NCBI GenBank assembly: GCA_903843135.1 | Contig: CAIMOS010000230.1 | Location: 1-36,126, forward strand | DNA: 36,126 bases | Reading direction: 5' to 3' | Source: an uncultured Ignavibacteriales bacterium | GTDB lineage: Bacteria; Bacteroidota; Ignavibacteria; Ignavibacteriales; Ignavibacteriaceae | Shown here: positions 16,268-24,343 of the stretch, in pieces | How positions within the stretch are numbered: the stretch's first letter is position 1 | Layout of the letters: each line of letters starts with the position of its first letter | Notes under the pieces: generated by a model | Told to the model about the DNA's origin: nothing | The model's database searches: none | The model's input: the letters and a program-made list of their open reading frames with translations, nothing else | Program-made: the position numbers and the translations under genes

Positions 16268-17185
16268 ATGGCGAAAACAAAGAACGATATCACTTTGTAT
16301 GACAGCGGTATTATACAAAAAAAGATTTTTAATATCCGGGGCGAACAGGTGATGCTCGACAGCGACCTTGCCCACTTTTATGATGTTGAAACCAGAAGAC
16401 TTAATGAACAGATTAAGCGCAATAAATCAAGGTTCCCTCCTTCATTTATGTTCTGCCTCACGAAACAGGAATACGACAACTTGAAGTCGCAAATTGCGAC
16501 ATCAAGTTTTGAGCACGGCGGTAAAAGGAAATTACCAAATGTTTTCACTGAACAGGGGGTAGCAATGCTTGCGGGTATCTTAAAAAGTGAAACAGCCATC
16601 AAAATGAGCATACAAATAATTAATGCTTTTGTAAATATGCGTCGGTTTATAGTTAACAATGCTAATCTGCTCAATCGGATGGATAGACTTGAAACAAGGC
16701 AGCTCAGGTTTGAAGATGATTCTGAAAGAAAATTCGAGGAGATATTTAATGCGCTCTCCGGAGGTGAATTGTTGCCGAGGCAGGGAATCTTTTTCGAAGG
16801 TCAAATTTTCGATGCATATAAATTTATCTCTTCGCTGATAAGGAAGGCCGAAAAAAGTATTTTACTTATCGACAATTATATCGACGAAAGTATTTTAGAA
16901 CTCTTCACTAAAAAGAAAAGGAATGTATCCGTTACAGTTTTGACAGGTAATCCCGGGAGAGTTCTGAAACTTGACGAAGAAAAATTTAATCAGCAATACC
17001 CATTTGTGCGAATCATACGGTTCGGTAAATCGCATGACCGGTTCATTATGCTCGACGAGAAAGAATTATATCACTTCGGAGCTTCACTTAAAGACCTGGG
17101 GAAAAAGTGGTTCGCATTCTCCAAAATGGATAAATCGTTAATTGATTTCCTCTTAAAAGTGGAAAACGAAAAAATCACGGTGTAA
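16268..17185 (+). CDS. ORF6N-domain protein with PLD-like C-terminal domain
   Basis: A 305-residue protein. Residues ~14-100 are the ORF6N domain (VMLDSDLAHFYDVETRRLNEQIKRN..., then FTEQGVAMLAGIL), a DNA-binding module from phages that is widespread on bacterial chromosomes. A helical linker follows (about 110-165). The C-terminal part (~170-290) resembles a phospholipase-D-like half site: ILLIDNYIDESIL, VTVLTGNPG, then H-D-R-F-I-M-L-D and YHFGASLKDLG, where the usual H-x-K is changed to H-x-R. It stands alone between repeat-bearing gaps, with a start at ATG 16268 after a weak binding site. Its role may be regulatory or defensive; neither is shown by the sequence. Confidence 0.83.
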   Translation: MAKTKNDITLYDSGIIQKKIFNIRGEQVMLDSDLAHFYDVETRRLNEQIKRNKSRFPPSFMFCLTKQEYDNLKSQIATSSFEHGGKRKLPNVFTEQGVAMLAGILKSETAIKMSIQIINAFVNMRRFIVNNANLLNRMDRLETRQLRFEDDSERKFEEIFNALSGGELLPRQGIFFEGQIFDAYKFISSLIRKAEKSILLIDNYIDESILELFTKKKRNVSVTVLTGNPGRVLKLDEEKFNQQYPFVRIIRFGKSHDRFIMLDEKELYHFGASLKDLGKKWFAFSKMDKSLIDFLLKVENEKITV

Positions 17186-17223
17186 AAAAGATTCGCCTTA
17201 TTTTGAGTTAGAAAACTTGTATC

Positions 17224-17263
17224 ACCTTAGCGGACTTGGCGCAACCTTTGCGACTTTGCGTTT
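17224..17263. repeat. CTTTGCG-type dispersed intergenic repeat, copy 2
   Basis: The sequence CCTTAGCGGACTTGGCGCAA is followed by two CTTTGCG heptamers spaced ten bases apart. It is related to 1314-1353 and 33921-33974 and lies in the gap after the ORF6N gene. Its TTGGCGCAACCTTTGC resembles a sigma54 site by chance. Confidence 0.45.
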
Positions 17264-17264
17264 A

Positions 17265-17288
17265 AGTGTTCCTGACTATCGGAACACT
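17265..17288. terminator. Perfect 8-bp hairpin after the ORF6N gene
   Basis: AGTGTTCC and GGAACACT pair perfectly around the loop TGACTATC. It starts two bases after the CTTTGCG repeat and may be part of that element. No T-run follows, so terminator activity is uncertain. Confidence 0.4.
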
Positions 17289-17360
17289 GTAATTACGCAA
17301 TTCTAGTACGCTTACAATAACTCAAAATGATAATTCCGAAAAAAGAAAATTCTTAATTTA

Positions 17361-17382
17361 TAATTTTTAATTCTTAATTAAA
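17361..17382. repeat. A/T-rich 22-base repeat, copy 2
   Basis: Identical to the 22 bases at 1465-1486. Here it ends just before the TTG start of nfo, so it occupies the place of the ribosome binding site and contains no clear Shine-Dalgarno sequence. Confidence 0.45.
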
Positions 17383-17383
17383 T

Positions 17384-18232
17384 TTGCAACTACTCGGCGC
17401 TCACACATCAACACAAGGCGGCCCCGCAGCTGCTGTCAGGCTTGCGGAAAAACTCGGTTTCACCGCAATACAGATCTTCACGAAAAACAACAACCGCTGG
17501 TTCCAGAGGCCCCTCACTGATTCCGAAATCAGTGAATACCTTCAAGAATTATCACATTCGAAAATAAAATTTGTACTCTCGCACGCTGCATACCTTATAA
17601 ATCTGTGTGCCGTAAATGAAGAGATTCTCGAAAAATCCCGCGAAGCCCTGATTGACGAACTGTACCGGTCCGAACAGCTGCATATTCCCCACTGCAATTT
17701 CCACCCCGGTTCTCACGGCGGTAGAGGCGAAGACTACGGCGTCAAAATGATCGCCGAATCTCTGAACATCATCCACGAAAAGACCCCGGGATTTCAGACG
17801 AAAAGTATGATCGAACTTACTGCCGGCCAGGGTTCTTCACTCGGCCATACTTTTGAGCAGGTGCGCGAAATAATAAACCTGGTAGAAGCGAAAGACAGAG
17901 TCAGTGTTTGCATAGACACCGCGCACATCTGGGCGGCCGGATATGATATTAAAAGCGAAATTGGATTCCGCCGGACAATCAAAAAGTTTGACGAGGTAAT
18001 AGGCCTCAGCCGCCTGAAATGTATCCATATGAATGACAGCAAAAAAGATCTTGGGACACACGTTGACCGGCACGATCATATCGGTAAGGGATTTATAGGT
18101 CTGGAAGGGTTTTCTAATATAATGAACTCCGCGAAACTCAGGAAAATCCCGAAAGTGCTCGAAACACCAAAAGGAAAAGAGCAGCTTGAGGATCTCGAAA
18201 ACATCAGGATCCTGAAAAGCTTAATCCGTTAG
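17384..18232 (+). CDS. nfo: Endonuclease IV (AP endonuclease)
   Basis: Base-excision repair enzyme that cuts DNA 5' to abasic sites using a trinuclear zinc centre in a TIM barrel. The family blocks are present: LGAHTSTQGGP (residues 4-14), FHPGSH (about 106), IELTAGQGSSLG (about 147), CIDTAHIWAAGYD (about 176), IHMNDSKKDLGTHVDRHDHIGKG (about 214) and ETPKG. All His, Glu and Asp zinc ligands can be placed. The length of 282 is typical. TTG at 17384 is chosen as start because it puts the conserved GAH at residue 5, as in the family; no ribosome binding site is visible in the A/T-rich leader. The gene stands alone. Confidence 0.94.
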   Translation: MQLLGAHTSTQGGPAAAVRLAEKLGFTAIQIFTKNNNRWFQRPLTDSEISEYLQELSHSKIKFVLSHAAYLINLCAVNEEILEKSREALIDELYRSEQLHIPHCNFHPGSHGGRGEDYGVKMIAESLNIIHEKTPGFQTKSMIELTAGQGSSLGHTFEQVREIINLVEAKDRVSVCIDTAHIWAAGYDIKSEIGFRRTIKKFDEVIGLSRLKCIHMNDSKKDLGTHVDRHDHIGKGFIGLEGFSNIMNSAKLRKIPKVLETPKGKEQLEDLENIRILKSLIR

Positions 18233-18283
18233 GCCCAATTTCCTGTCGCATCGTTAATTTGTTGATCTTCTGTTCTTTGCTCA

Positions 18284-18364
18284 CCGGCCACGCAGGGGTA
18301 AATACTTGTATCGATCCATCCATACAACTTTCCCACGGCTCCGTAGGGGTCAAATATCGGGACC
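18284..18364. repeat. Two degenerate copies of a GGGGT-AAATA intergenic motif
   Basis: In the 239-base gap between nfo and dapF, GGCCACGCAGGGGTAAATA (18286-18304) and GGCTCCGTAGGGGTCAAATA (18337-18356) align with few changes, 51 bases apart. Each is followed by a short ATCGATCC or ATCGGGACC tail. No coding frame or RNA gene was seen here. The rest of the gap (18365-18471) probably holds the dapF promoter. Confidence 0.4.
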
Positions 18365-18471
18365 ACGAAACCACATCCTTATTTTTAGCGCCCTTTTTTC
18401 ATACATAAATTTTAATCCGGAATTGAAATTTCCGTTGAAAACTATTCAATTTAAGGTTAACTTTGTAAGTT

Positions 18472-19353
18472 ATGATAAAAATTGAATTTATGAAGATGAA
18501 CGGGGCGGGAAACGATTTCGTAATGATTGACGGACGCTCCCTCCCGGACACCGGATTATCAAAAGATATCATACACCGGATTTGCGACCGGAGACGGGGT
18601 GCCGGAGCCGACGGACTGATTATTATAAAACCATCAGACCGGGCAGACTTCGAAATGGAATACTATAATGCGGACGGCGGACCCGGTTCCCTTTGCGGAA
18701 ACGGCGCCAGGGCAGCCATTAAATTCGCTAAAATGAAAAACTATTTTGAGGGGAAATCGACACGTTTTGTAGTAAATGGCGTTTATTACAAAGGAGAATA
18801 CATCGACGAAAACCTGATGCAATTTTTTGCCGGGAATCCCGGAAAAACGAAACTGGACTTCAGGATAAAAGCTGCGGCACAGCTGATCAATTCCCACTTC
18901 GCGGATACCGGATCACCGCACGCGGTTATTGAGATAAAGGATATCCTTCAAAATCCCAAAGATCCTCGTTCCGGGTTTACGGATATATCTGAAATACCCG
19001 TTTATGAATTAGGAAAAGAAATCAGGTTCTCCAAAGATTTTGCACCGGGCGGACTGAATGTTAATTTCATCCAGATTAAGGATGAGGGAATTTTTGTCAG
19101 AACCTATGAACGCGGTGTTGAAGATGAAACTCTGGCCTGCGGCACGGGATCTATTGCTTCAGCAATAGTGGCAAACTTAAAATACAAGCTGCCGTCCCCT
19201 GTAACTATTTTTACACGCGGAGGCGATACGCTGAAAGTTGAATTTGAGAAGAAAGATGGCATACCCGCCGATATCAGATTATCCGGGCCTGCCGAAATTA
19301 ATTACACAGGAACTTTTGAAATAAATAATAATCTTAAATCGGAGAAAGAATGA
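18472..19353 (+). CDS. dapF: Diaminopimelate epimerase
   Basis: Cytoplasmic, cofactor-free epimerase that turns LL- into meso-diaminopimelate for lysine and peptidoglycan. The two catalytic cysteines are clear: Cys75 in SLCGNGAR and Cys223 in ACGTGSIAS. The opening MNGAGNDFVMIDG (9-21) and GADGLI, NADGG motifs are conserved. The length of 293 is slightly above the usual 275. The start at ATG 18472 has a weak binding site. It overlaps the following small gene by four bases (ATGA), so both share a message that ends at the hairpin at 19661-19710. Confidence 0.96.
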   Translation: MIKIEFMKMNGAGNDFVMIDGRSLPDTGLSKDIIHRICDRRRGAGADGLIIIKPSDRADFEMEYYNADGGPGSLCGNGARAAIKFAKMKNYFEGKSTRFVVNGVYYKGEYIDENLMQFFAGNPGKTKLDFRIKAAAQLINSHFADTGSPHAVIEIKDILQNPKDPRSGFTDISEIPVYELGKEIRFSKDFAPGGLNVNFIQIKDEGIFVRTYERGVEDETLACGTGSIASAIVANLKYKLPSPVTIFTRGGDTLKVEFEKKDGIPADIRLSGPAEINYTGTFEINNNLKSEKE

Positions 19354-19655
19354 GCAAAGTTATTTTTGCCGTACAATATGAGATTGAGGCCGCAAAGAGA
19401 GATGTTTACCTCTCATCATTACCGGAACTCAAATCTCTGATAAGCGCGGAAGGTCTTGAAAGTTATTCAGTTTTTGAACTGAAGGGCAAACCCAATTCAT
19501 TTGAGGAAATGTTCGTATTCTCTTCATACGAAGCTTACGACGCCTATGATGACGCTGAAAACGAGCGCCTGAGTATGCTAATATCCAAGATCGAAACATT
19601 GAAAGTTAACAACACCACAAAGTATAATGTTTTAACGGAAGTTACTTCCAACTAA
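19350..19655 (+). CDS. Small conserved-looking protein, unknown function
   Basis: A 101-residue protein without signal peptide or membrane segment. The order of predicted elements (VIFAVQYEIE strand, helix with YLSSLPELKSLI, SYSVFELKG strand, helix, MFVFSSYEAYDAY, C-terminal helix and YNVLTEV strand) resembles a dimeric alpha/beta-barrel (ferredoxin-like) fold, as in ABM or EthD proteins. This is a fold guess only. It is translationally coupled to dapF by a four-base overlap and has normal codon use, so it is very likely real. It could be a partner of dapF or simply share the message. Confidence 0.75.
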   Translation: MSKVIFAVQYEIEAAKRDVYLSSLPELKSLISAEGLESYSVFELKGKPNSFEEMFVFSSYEAYDAYDDAENERLSMLISKIETLKVNNTTKYNVLTEVTSN

Positions 19656-19660
19656 ACACA

Positions 19661-19710
19661 AGGGGTGATTTGAATATCTGATGAATGCTTTTTTTATTCA
19701 AATCACCCTT
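19661..19710. terminator. Strong hairpin terminator after dapF and the small gene
   Basis: GGGTGATTTGAATA (19663-19676) pairs perfectly over 14 bp with TATTCAAATCACCC (19695-19708). The loop contains a T7 run and the stem is followed by TTTCCTC. It begins 6 bases after the stop codon and separates this unit from the electron-transfer locus. Confidence 0.7.
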
Positions 19711-19775
19711 TCCTCATTAAAAACTTTATTTAATAATTTTCATTAGATATCACCACGGTAATCACCGCCGTTTAA

Positions 19776-20633
19776 ATGAATAAAACCACACACTTAATTT
19801 ATATAGTTTTACTGACCATCATCGGCCTGGCAGCAACGGTTATGCTTTCGGTTAACGGCTACAATTATTATTCGCTTTCCGTTGAAGAGAGATTCTGGTC
19901 CGCGCAGCACGATTTCCTCAAGCCAAGCGGAGCGCTTGGCCACGGACTCGGTATAATCGGAACGCTGATGATGATTGTCGGTGTGGGCATATATATGGTA
20001 AGAAAACGGGTCAGGACATTCTTCTCCTGGGGTTACCTCAAACACTGGCTGGAACTTCACATCTTTTTGTGCACCATCGGCCCGGTGTTTGTTCTTTTCC
20101 ATACTGCGTTCAAATTCGGCGGAATCGTTGCAATTAGTTTCTGGAGTATGGCTGCGGTTGTGCTCAGCGGTTTTGCGGGGAGGTTTATCTATGTTCAGAT
20201 CCCCAGATCGATAAAAGGCAACGAACTCGACCTGAAGGAGATCGATGAATTGAGTAATGAACTTAATGAAAGACTGAAAAAAATTCACGATATGCCCGCC
20301 ACGGTTTTTGCAAAGATCACTGCATTCAGCCGCTATAAAAATCCGGTGTCCGGGTCTTTGAAAGAATTCTTTCTGATCAAACTTGAAGAGAGAACAGTGC
20401 TTTCGGAGCTGAAGAAGAACATCAGCAGGCTGCAGGTATCAGAAAGGAAAGAAATATTCAATACTGTCCGTTCCCAGCTGAACCTGACTCGCCGCATCGG
20501 TTCACTAAAAGTTATGCACCGGTTATTTAATTACTGGCATATCTTCCATCTTCCCTTTGCAATTTCGATGTTCGTTATTATGTTAATACACGTTGCAGTT
20601 ACAATTATTTTTGGTTATAAATGGATCTTTTAA
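19776..20633 (+). CDS. Five-helix membrane protein with diheme cytochrome b pattern
   Basis: A 285-residue inner-membrane protein. Hydrophobic helices lie at about 6-27, 54-75, 91-112, 115-138 and 253-280, with a soluble, charged loop at 142-248. Helix 3 has His95 and His109, and helix 5 has His258 and His272. Both pairs are H-X13-H, the spacing that holds two stacked b hemes in cytochrome b, ferric reductase and STEAP-type proteins. Further His residues at 56, 90 and 255 could be extra ligands. The family is not recognised by name. It heads a set of three tightly spaced genes, nine bases before the TPR gene and two genes before a flavin/Fe-S protein, so it probably moves electrons across the inner membrane. 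Heme binding is inferred from spacing. Confidence 0.75.
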   Translation: MNKTTHLIYIVLLTIIGLAATVMLSVNGYNYYSLSVEERFWSAQHDFLKPSGALGHGLGIIGTLMMIVGVGIYMVRKRVRTFFSWGYLKHWLELHIFLCTIGPVFVLFHTAFKFGGIVAISFWSMAAVVLSGFAGRFIYVQIPRSIKGNELDLKEIDELSNELNERLKKIHDMPATVFAKITAFSRYKNPVSGSLKEFFLIKLEERTVLSELKKNISRLQVSERKEIFNTVRSQLNLTRRIGSLKVMHRLFNYWHIFHLPFAISMFVIMLIHVAVTIIFGYKWIF

Positions 20634-20642
20634 GGAGTACAA

Positions 20643-21248
20643 ATGAAATTTAAGTTTTCACCCGCATATATTTATCTTGGTATTATTATACTCGCCGCTG
20701 TGGTCATTATCGTCTTTACACAGACTGAAAAACCGGCTGCCCTTCCGCTCCCTGCTGACGGCCAGACGACAATGCCGGATGATGACATTCATAAAGGGAT
20801 ACCAAAGGATGGCGCTCCGAGCAGCGCGAATGTCCAAAAAGAAGTTGTTATGACTATCGACAGTCTTAAAAATTATGTGAGCAAAAACCAGAGCGACACC
20901 GCGTCAATGAGAAAATACGCGGATATGCTTTTCGCGGCACACAAACCTGCGGAAGCGCAGCAGTATTATGAGATGATACTGAAGAAAGACCCGAAGAGAA
21001 TCGATATGATGTTCGCGCTCTCAAATGTTTATTATTTCAACCAGGAATTTAAGATGACTGAGGAGATGACAAACAGAATACTTAAAATCGACCCGAATAA
21101 CCTGGAAGCAAAATTCAATCTCGGAGCGGTAGCTGCCACGATGGGAAATGACGCAAAGGCAAAAGAAATCTGGCAGTCCATCATCAGTAAAAGCCCTGAC
21201 CATCCGATGGCAGAAATGTCCAGGCAGGCATTAGCCCGCCTCAAATGA
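20643..21248 (+). CDS. Membrane-anchored TPR protein of the electron-transfer locus
   Basis: A 201-residue protein with one N-terminal transmembrane helix (about 6-27), a low-complexity Pro/Asp/Thr linker (about 33-65) and three tetratricopeptide repeats (about 75-200; for example YADMLFAAHKPAEAQQYYE, LSNVYYFNQEFKMTEEM, NLGAVAATMGNDAKAKEIW). TPR proteins of this type often help cytochrome assembly (compare CcmI/NrfG) or hold complexes together. The binding site AAGGAG lies before the ATG. It overlaps the next gene by four bases (ATGA). An assembly role for the downstream c-type cytochromes is plausible but only by context. Confidence 0.83.
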   Translation: MKFKFSPAYIYLGIIILAAVVIIVFTQTEKPAALPLPADGQTTMPDDDIHKGIPKDGAPSSANVQKEVVMTIDSLKNYVSKNQSDTASMRKYADMLFAAHKPAEAQQYYEMILKKDPKRIDMMFALSNVYYFNQEFKMTEEMTNRILKIDPNNLEAKFNLGAVAATMGNDAKAKEIWQSIISKSPDHPMAEMSRQALARLK

Positions 21249-22576
21249 ATGAAGTCTTCTTAGAAGAGTTTATAGCATACGGCGTCTCTATTGGCGCCGT
21301 TGCCTTTTTTATTATCTGGTACATACGCCGCGGTATCCGGAAAACACATATTGCCGAAGAGAAGATTTCAAAAGCAAAAGAATTCGGCCTCCACGAACCC
21401 GTCTCTTTATACCCCATCGTCGATCACGAGACCTGCATAGGCAGCGGCGCCTGCATTGAAGCGTGTCCCGAAAAAGATATACTCGGCCTCGTCAGGGGTA
21501 AAGCAGTAACAATTAACGCCTCGAGATGCGTTGGGCACGGTGCGTGCTTCCACGCCTGCCCGGTGATGGCTATCTCTCTGCATATCGGCACCGAGAAAAG
21601 AGGCGTCGAACTTCCTCACGTGAGCCGGGAATTTGAAACAAACGTGCCTATGCTTTTCATTGCCGGGGAACTCGGAGGGATGGGTCTGATCCGGAATGCA
21701 GTTGAGCAGGGAAAACAGGCCGTCACCCACCTCGCAAAAAAAATTAATAAGAGCATCGATGCTGAGTATGATCTTGTTATCATCGGCGCCGGCCCGGCGG
21801 GAATCTCCGCGAGTTTAAAGTCCCGCGAAATGGGACTCAACTTCTTAACTCTCGAACAGGATACAATCGGCGGCACGGTCTTCAGTTTCCCACGAGCAAA
21901 ACTTGTTATGACCTCTCCGATGGACCTCCCTCTTCACGGGAAAGTTAAATTAAGTGAAACTTCCAAGCAGGAACTCATCGATTTATGGAATTCCGTTCTT
22001 GATAAAAATAATATAATAATCAATCAGGGTGAGAAAGTAGATTCAGTCGAAAGAGATCCTTCTCTCTTTAAGGTAAAAACCACAAAAGGCGTATACACAG
22101 CCAGATCAGTGTTACTGGCAATTGGCAGAAGGGGTACTCCGAGGAAACTCGGCGTTAAAGGAGAAGAGATCGGCAAAGTATATTACCGCTTGCTTGAACC
22201 CGAGTTGATAAAGAATAAGAATATTCTTGTTGTCGGGGGAGGTGACTCAGCCATAGAGTCTGCTCTGCTTATCGCTGATGAAGGCAACAAAGTTACTCTT
22301 TCCTACCGCAGCGATTCATTCTCCCGGATTAAACCAAAAAACCTGGAGAGGATCACTCACGCTCAGGAACAGAAACAGATCGAAATCTTATTTAATACAA
22401 ATGTAACAGAAATAACTGAAGATAAAGTTTTACTAACTAATCAATCCGGCGAAAAGATCGAACTTCAGAATGACCTCGTATATGTATTCGCCGGCGGTGA
22501 ACTACCCAATACCTTCCTGGAAAAAGCGGGTATCAGAATCACCAAAAAATTCGGAGAAGCAGTTCTCAAACATTGA
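21245..22576 (+). CDS. Membrane-anchored ferredoxin/FAD NAD(P)H-type oxidoreductase
   Basis: A 443-residue protein. Residues 8-29 form a membrane helix. Residues ~55-115 are a two-cluster ferredoxin domain with C64-x5-C70-x3-C74-P and C95-x5-C101-x3-C105-P. The usual second Cys of each motif is Ser67 and His98. Residues ~130-165 (NVPMLFIAGELGGMGLIRNAVEQGKQA) look like the C-terminal FAD-binding piece of thioredoxin reductases. The FAD motif GAGPAG is at 181-186 and the NAD(P) motif VVGGGDSAIESA near 337. No redox CxxC is seen, so it is reductase- or transhydrogenase-like rather than thioredoxin reductase. It should pass electrons between NAD(P)H, FAD and Fe-S, probably to the membrane cytochrome two genes earlier. 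Direction unknown. Confidence 0.85.
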   Translation: MNEVFLEEFIAYGVSIGAVAFFIIWYIRRGIRKTHIAEEKISKAKEFGLHEPVSLYPIVDHETCIGSGACIEACPEKDILGLVRGKAVTINASRCVGHGACFHACPVMAISLHIGTEKRGVELPHVSREFETNVPMLFIAGELGGMGLIRNAVEQGKQAVTHLAKKINKSIDAEYDLVIIGAGPAGISASLKSREMGLNFLTLEQDTIGGTVFSFPRAKLVMTSPMDLPLHGKVKLSETSKQELIDLWNSVLDKNNIIINQGEKVDSVERDPSLFKVKTTKGVYTARSVLLAIGRRGTPRKLGVKGEEIGKVYYRLLEPELIKNKNILVVGGGDSAIESALLIADEGNKVTLSYRSDSFSRIKPKNLERITHAQEQKQIEILFNTNVTEITEDKVLLTNQSGEKIELQNDLVYVFAGGELPNTFLEKAGIRITKKFGEAVLKH

Positions 22577-22577
22577 C

Positions 22578-22614
22578 CAATTATCAATTATCAATTATCA
22601 ATAATCAATTATCA
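22578..22614. repeat. Short tandem repeat CAATTAT
   Basis: About five tandem copies of CAATTAT(C/A) lie directly after the oxidoreductase stop codon in the 195-base gap before the cytochromes. The gap has no terminator hairpin, so read-through into the cytochrome genes is possible. A promoter for these may also lie in this gap, near 22680-22760. Confidence 0.6.
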
Positions 22615-22771
22615 GTTTCTGATTTTTCGTGATATAATACCGTGACCAGAATATCATCTCCAATTCATCTCTCCTGATATAAAAACAATCTTGTATTTAT
22701 CAAAGATAATTGCGGGATATCCCTATTTTGCTTAAATTCTGTTTTACTTATTTGTTTCAGAACAGGTTGTT

Positions 22772-24343
22772 TTGCTCCGTATAACATTATTCATAATCTG
22801 TATAAGTATCTCCGTTTTTCCCCAGATCTCTCCCGGAGATTTGTCACGTGCCCATTCCAAATTCGAGGGAATGAGTAACTGTACAAAGTGCCACGTGCTT
22901 GGCGATAAGGTTACAAATCAGAAGTGCCTTGATTGTCATAGCGAAATTAAAGAACTTGTGTCATCTGCAAGAGGGTACCACGGTTCCAGGGACGTGAGAG
23001 GGAAAGAGTGCGTCGACTGCCACAGCGAACATCACGGACTGAATTTTAAGCTCATCCGTTTCGACCAGAATTCCTTCGACCACAACAAAACCGGATATCC
23101 GCTCTCCGGTAAACACAGCGAAGTCAAATGCGCGGACTGTCATAACGCAAATAATATTTCTAATCCGAAAATGAAGCAGCACAAAGGCACTTACCTTGGC
23201 CTGAATTCCGAATGTTCATCCTGCCACTCTGATGCGCATAACAAAACCCTTGGCAGTAAATGTTCTTCCTGCCATTCTACTGAAGGATTTAAGCCCGCAA
23301 AATTATTCGACCACAATACTGCGGCGTTCAGGCTGCGCGATGCACATACCCGGGTTGACTGCGCTAAGTGCCATCTGTCTCTTGCTTCAAATACAAAGGA
23401 AAAAGTAATCTTCAGTGTTGCCAAGTTTTCAAAATGTTCTGATTGCCATAAAGATGTGCACTCGGGCAAATTCGGGGATAACTGTACCGAGTGTCATAAT
23501 ACGGTTTCATTCAACGCAGTGGCAACAACTAAATTTGATCATAACAAAACCAACTTCCCCCTCGCCGGCGCCCACGTAACTGTGAAATGCAGCGATTGCC
23601 ACGGTAATTCCCTGACGTCAAAACCGAAGCATACACTTTGCACAGACTGCCACAAAGATTTCCACAAAGGACAATTCGTCCGGGAGGGTAAAGTGCGCGA
23701 CTGCTCCGGGTGCCACAGCATTGATGCTTTTACTCCGTCACTGTTTACGATTGAAGCGCATAACAAATCACGCTTCCAACTTACAGGAAGGCATCTTTCC
23801 GTTCCGTGTTTTAGCTGTCACCGGAAGGGTGAAGAATTTCAGTTTACCGGTATTAAGTCCCGCTGCATAGATTGTCACGAAAATATACACCGCGATGAAA
23901 TCCGGTCTGAATTTCTGCCTGATCAGAAATGCGAATCCTGCCACAATACCGAAGGATGGCACGACGTAAAGTTCGATCACGCGGTCACGAAATTCCCTCT
24001 TGTCGGGAAACACAGTATCCCCAAATGTGCTGAGTGCCACACTAATAAAGATATTAATTCCGGCGTGCGTTTTTTGTTTTCAAGTGTTAAGAATAATTGC
24101 ATAAATTGTCATAGCGATATTCACTTCGGGCAATTCGGAAATGTTTCTCAGGAATGCCTTAAATGTCATAATTATGAAAGCTGGAAACCTGTTCTGTTTA
24201 ATCATACAGCAACCAGGTTCCCTCTTACCGGCGCGCACGAAAAGGTGGATTGTTCTAAGTGCCATATAACTATTGAAACCGTAAAAGGAAAATATAAAAA
24301 ATTCAAAATGGAAGATTACAGATGCGTAGCCTGCCACTCATAG
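22772..24343 (+). CDS. Multiheme c-type cytochrome with 20 CxxCH motifs
   Basis: A 523-residue exported protein with signal peptide (residues 1-17). Counting by eye gives 20 CxxCH sites, one per 26 residues, from CTKCH at 37 to CVACH at the last residues. Six copies of a module F/E-[DN/A]-H-x3-[FY]-x-L-x-G-x-H precede CxxCH sites; their spare His residues probably serve as distal heme ligands. The family is the cytochrome c3-like group of stacked heme wires. The start is TTG at 22772, which places the signal peptide properly; no ATG is available. It overlaps the next cytochrome gene by 22 bases. It likely sits in the periplasm and links inner-membrane donors to the larger cytochrome. Confidence 0.92.
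   Translation: MLRITLFIICISISVFPQISPGDLSRAHSKFEGMSNCTKCHVLGDKVTNQKCLDCHSEIKELVSSARGYHGSRDVRGKECVDCHSEHHGLNFKLIRFDQNSFDHNKTGYPLSGKHSEVKCADCHNANNISNPKMKQHKGTYLGLNSECSSCHSDAHNKTLGSKCSSCHSTEGFKPAKLFDHNTAAFRLRDAHTRVDCAKCHLSLASNTKEKVIFSVAKFSKCSDCHKDVHSGKFGDNCTECHNTVSFNAVATTKFDHNKTNFPLAGAHVTVKCSDCHGNSLTSKPKHTLCTDCHKDFHKGQFVREGKVRDCSGCHSIDAFTPSLFTIEAHNKSRFQLTGRHLSVPCFSCHRKGEEFQFTGIKSRCIDCHENIHRDEIRSEFLPDQKCESCHNTEGWHDVKFDHAVTKFPLVGKHSIPKCAECHTNKDINSGVRFLFSSVKNNCINCHSDIHFGQFGNVSQECLKCHNYESWKPVLFNHTATRFPLTGAHEKVDCSKCHITIETVKGKYKKFKMEDYRCVACHS

Noticed and set aside
17235-17251. Sigma54-like match in a CTTTGCG repeat
   Set aside because: It has GGCGC instead of GGCAC and belongs to the repeat; nfo starts over 130 bases away.
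22578-22614. CRISPR-like repeat
   Set aside because: Units of seven bases without spacers; a simple tandem repeat.
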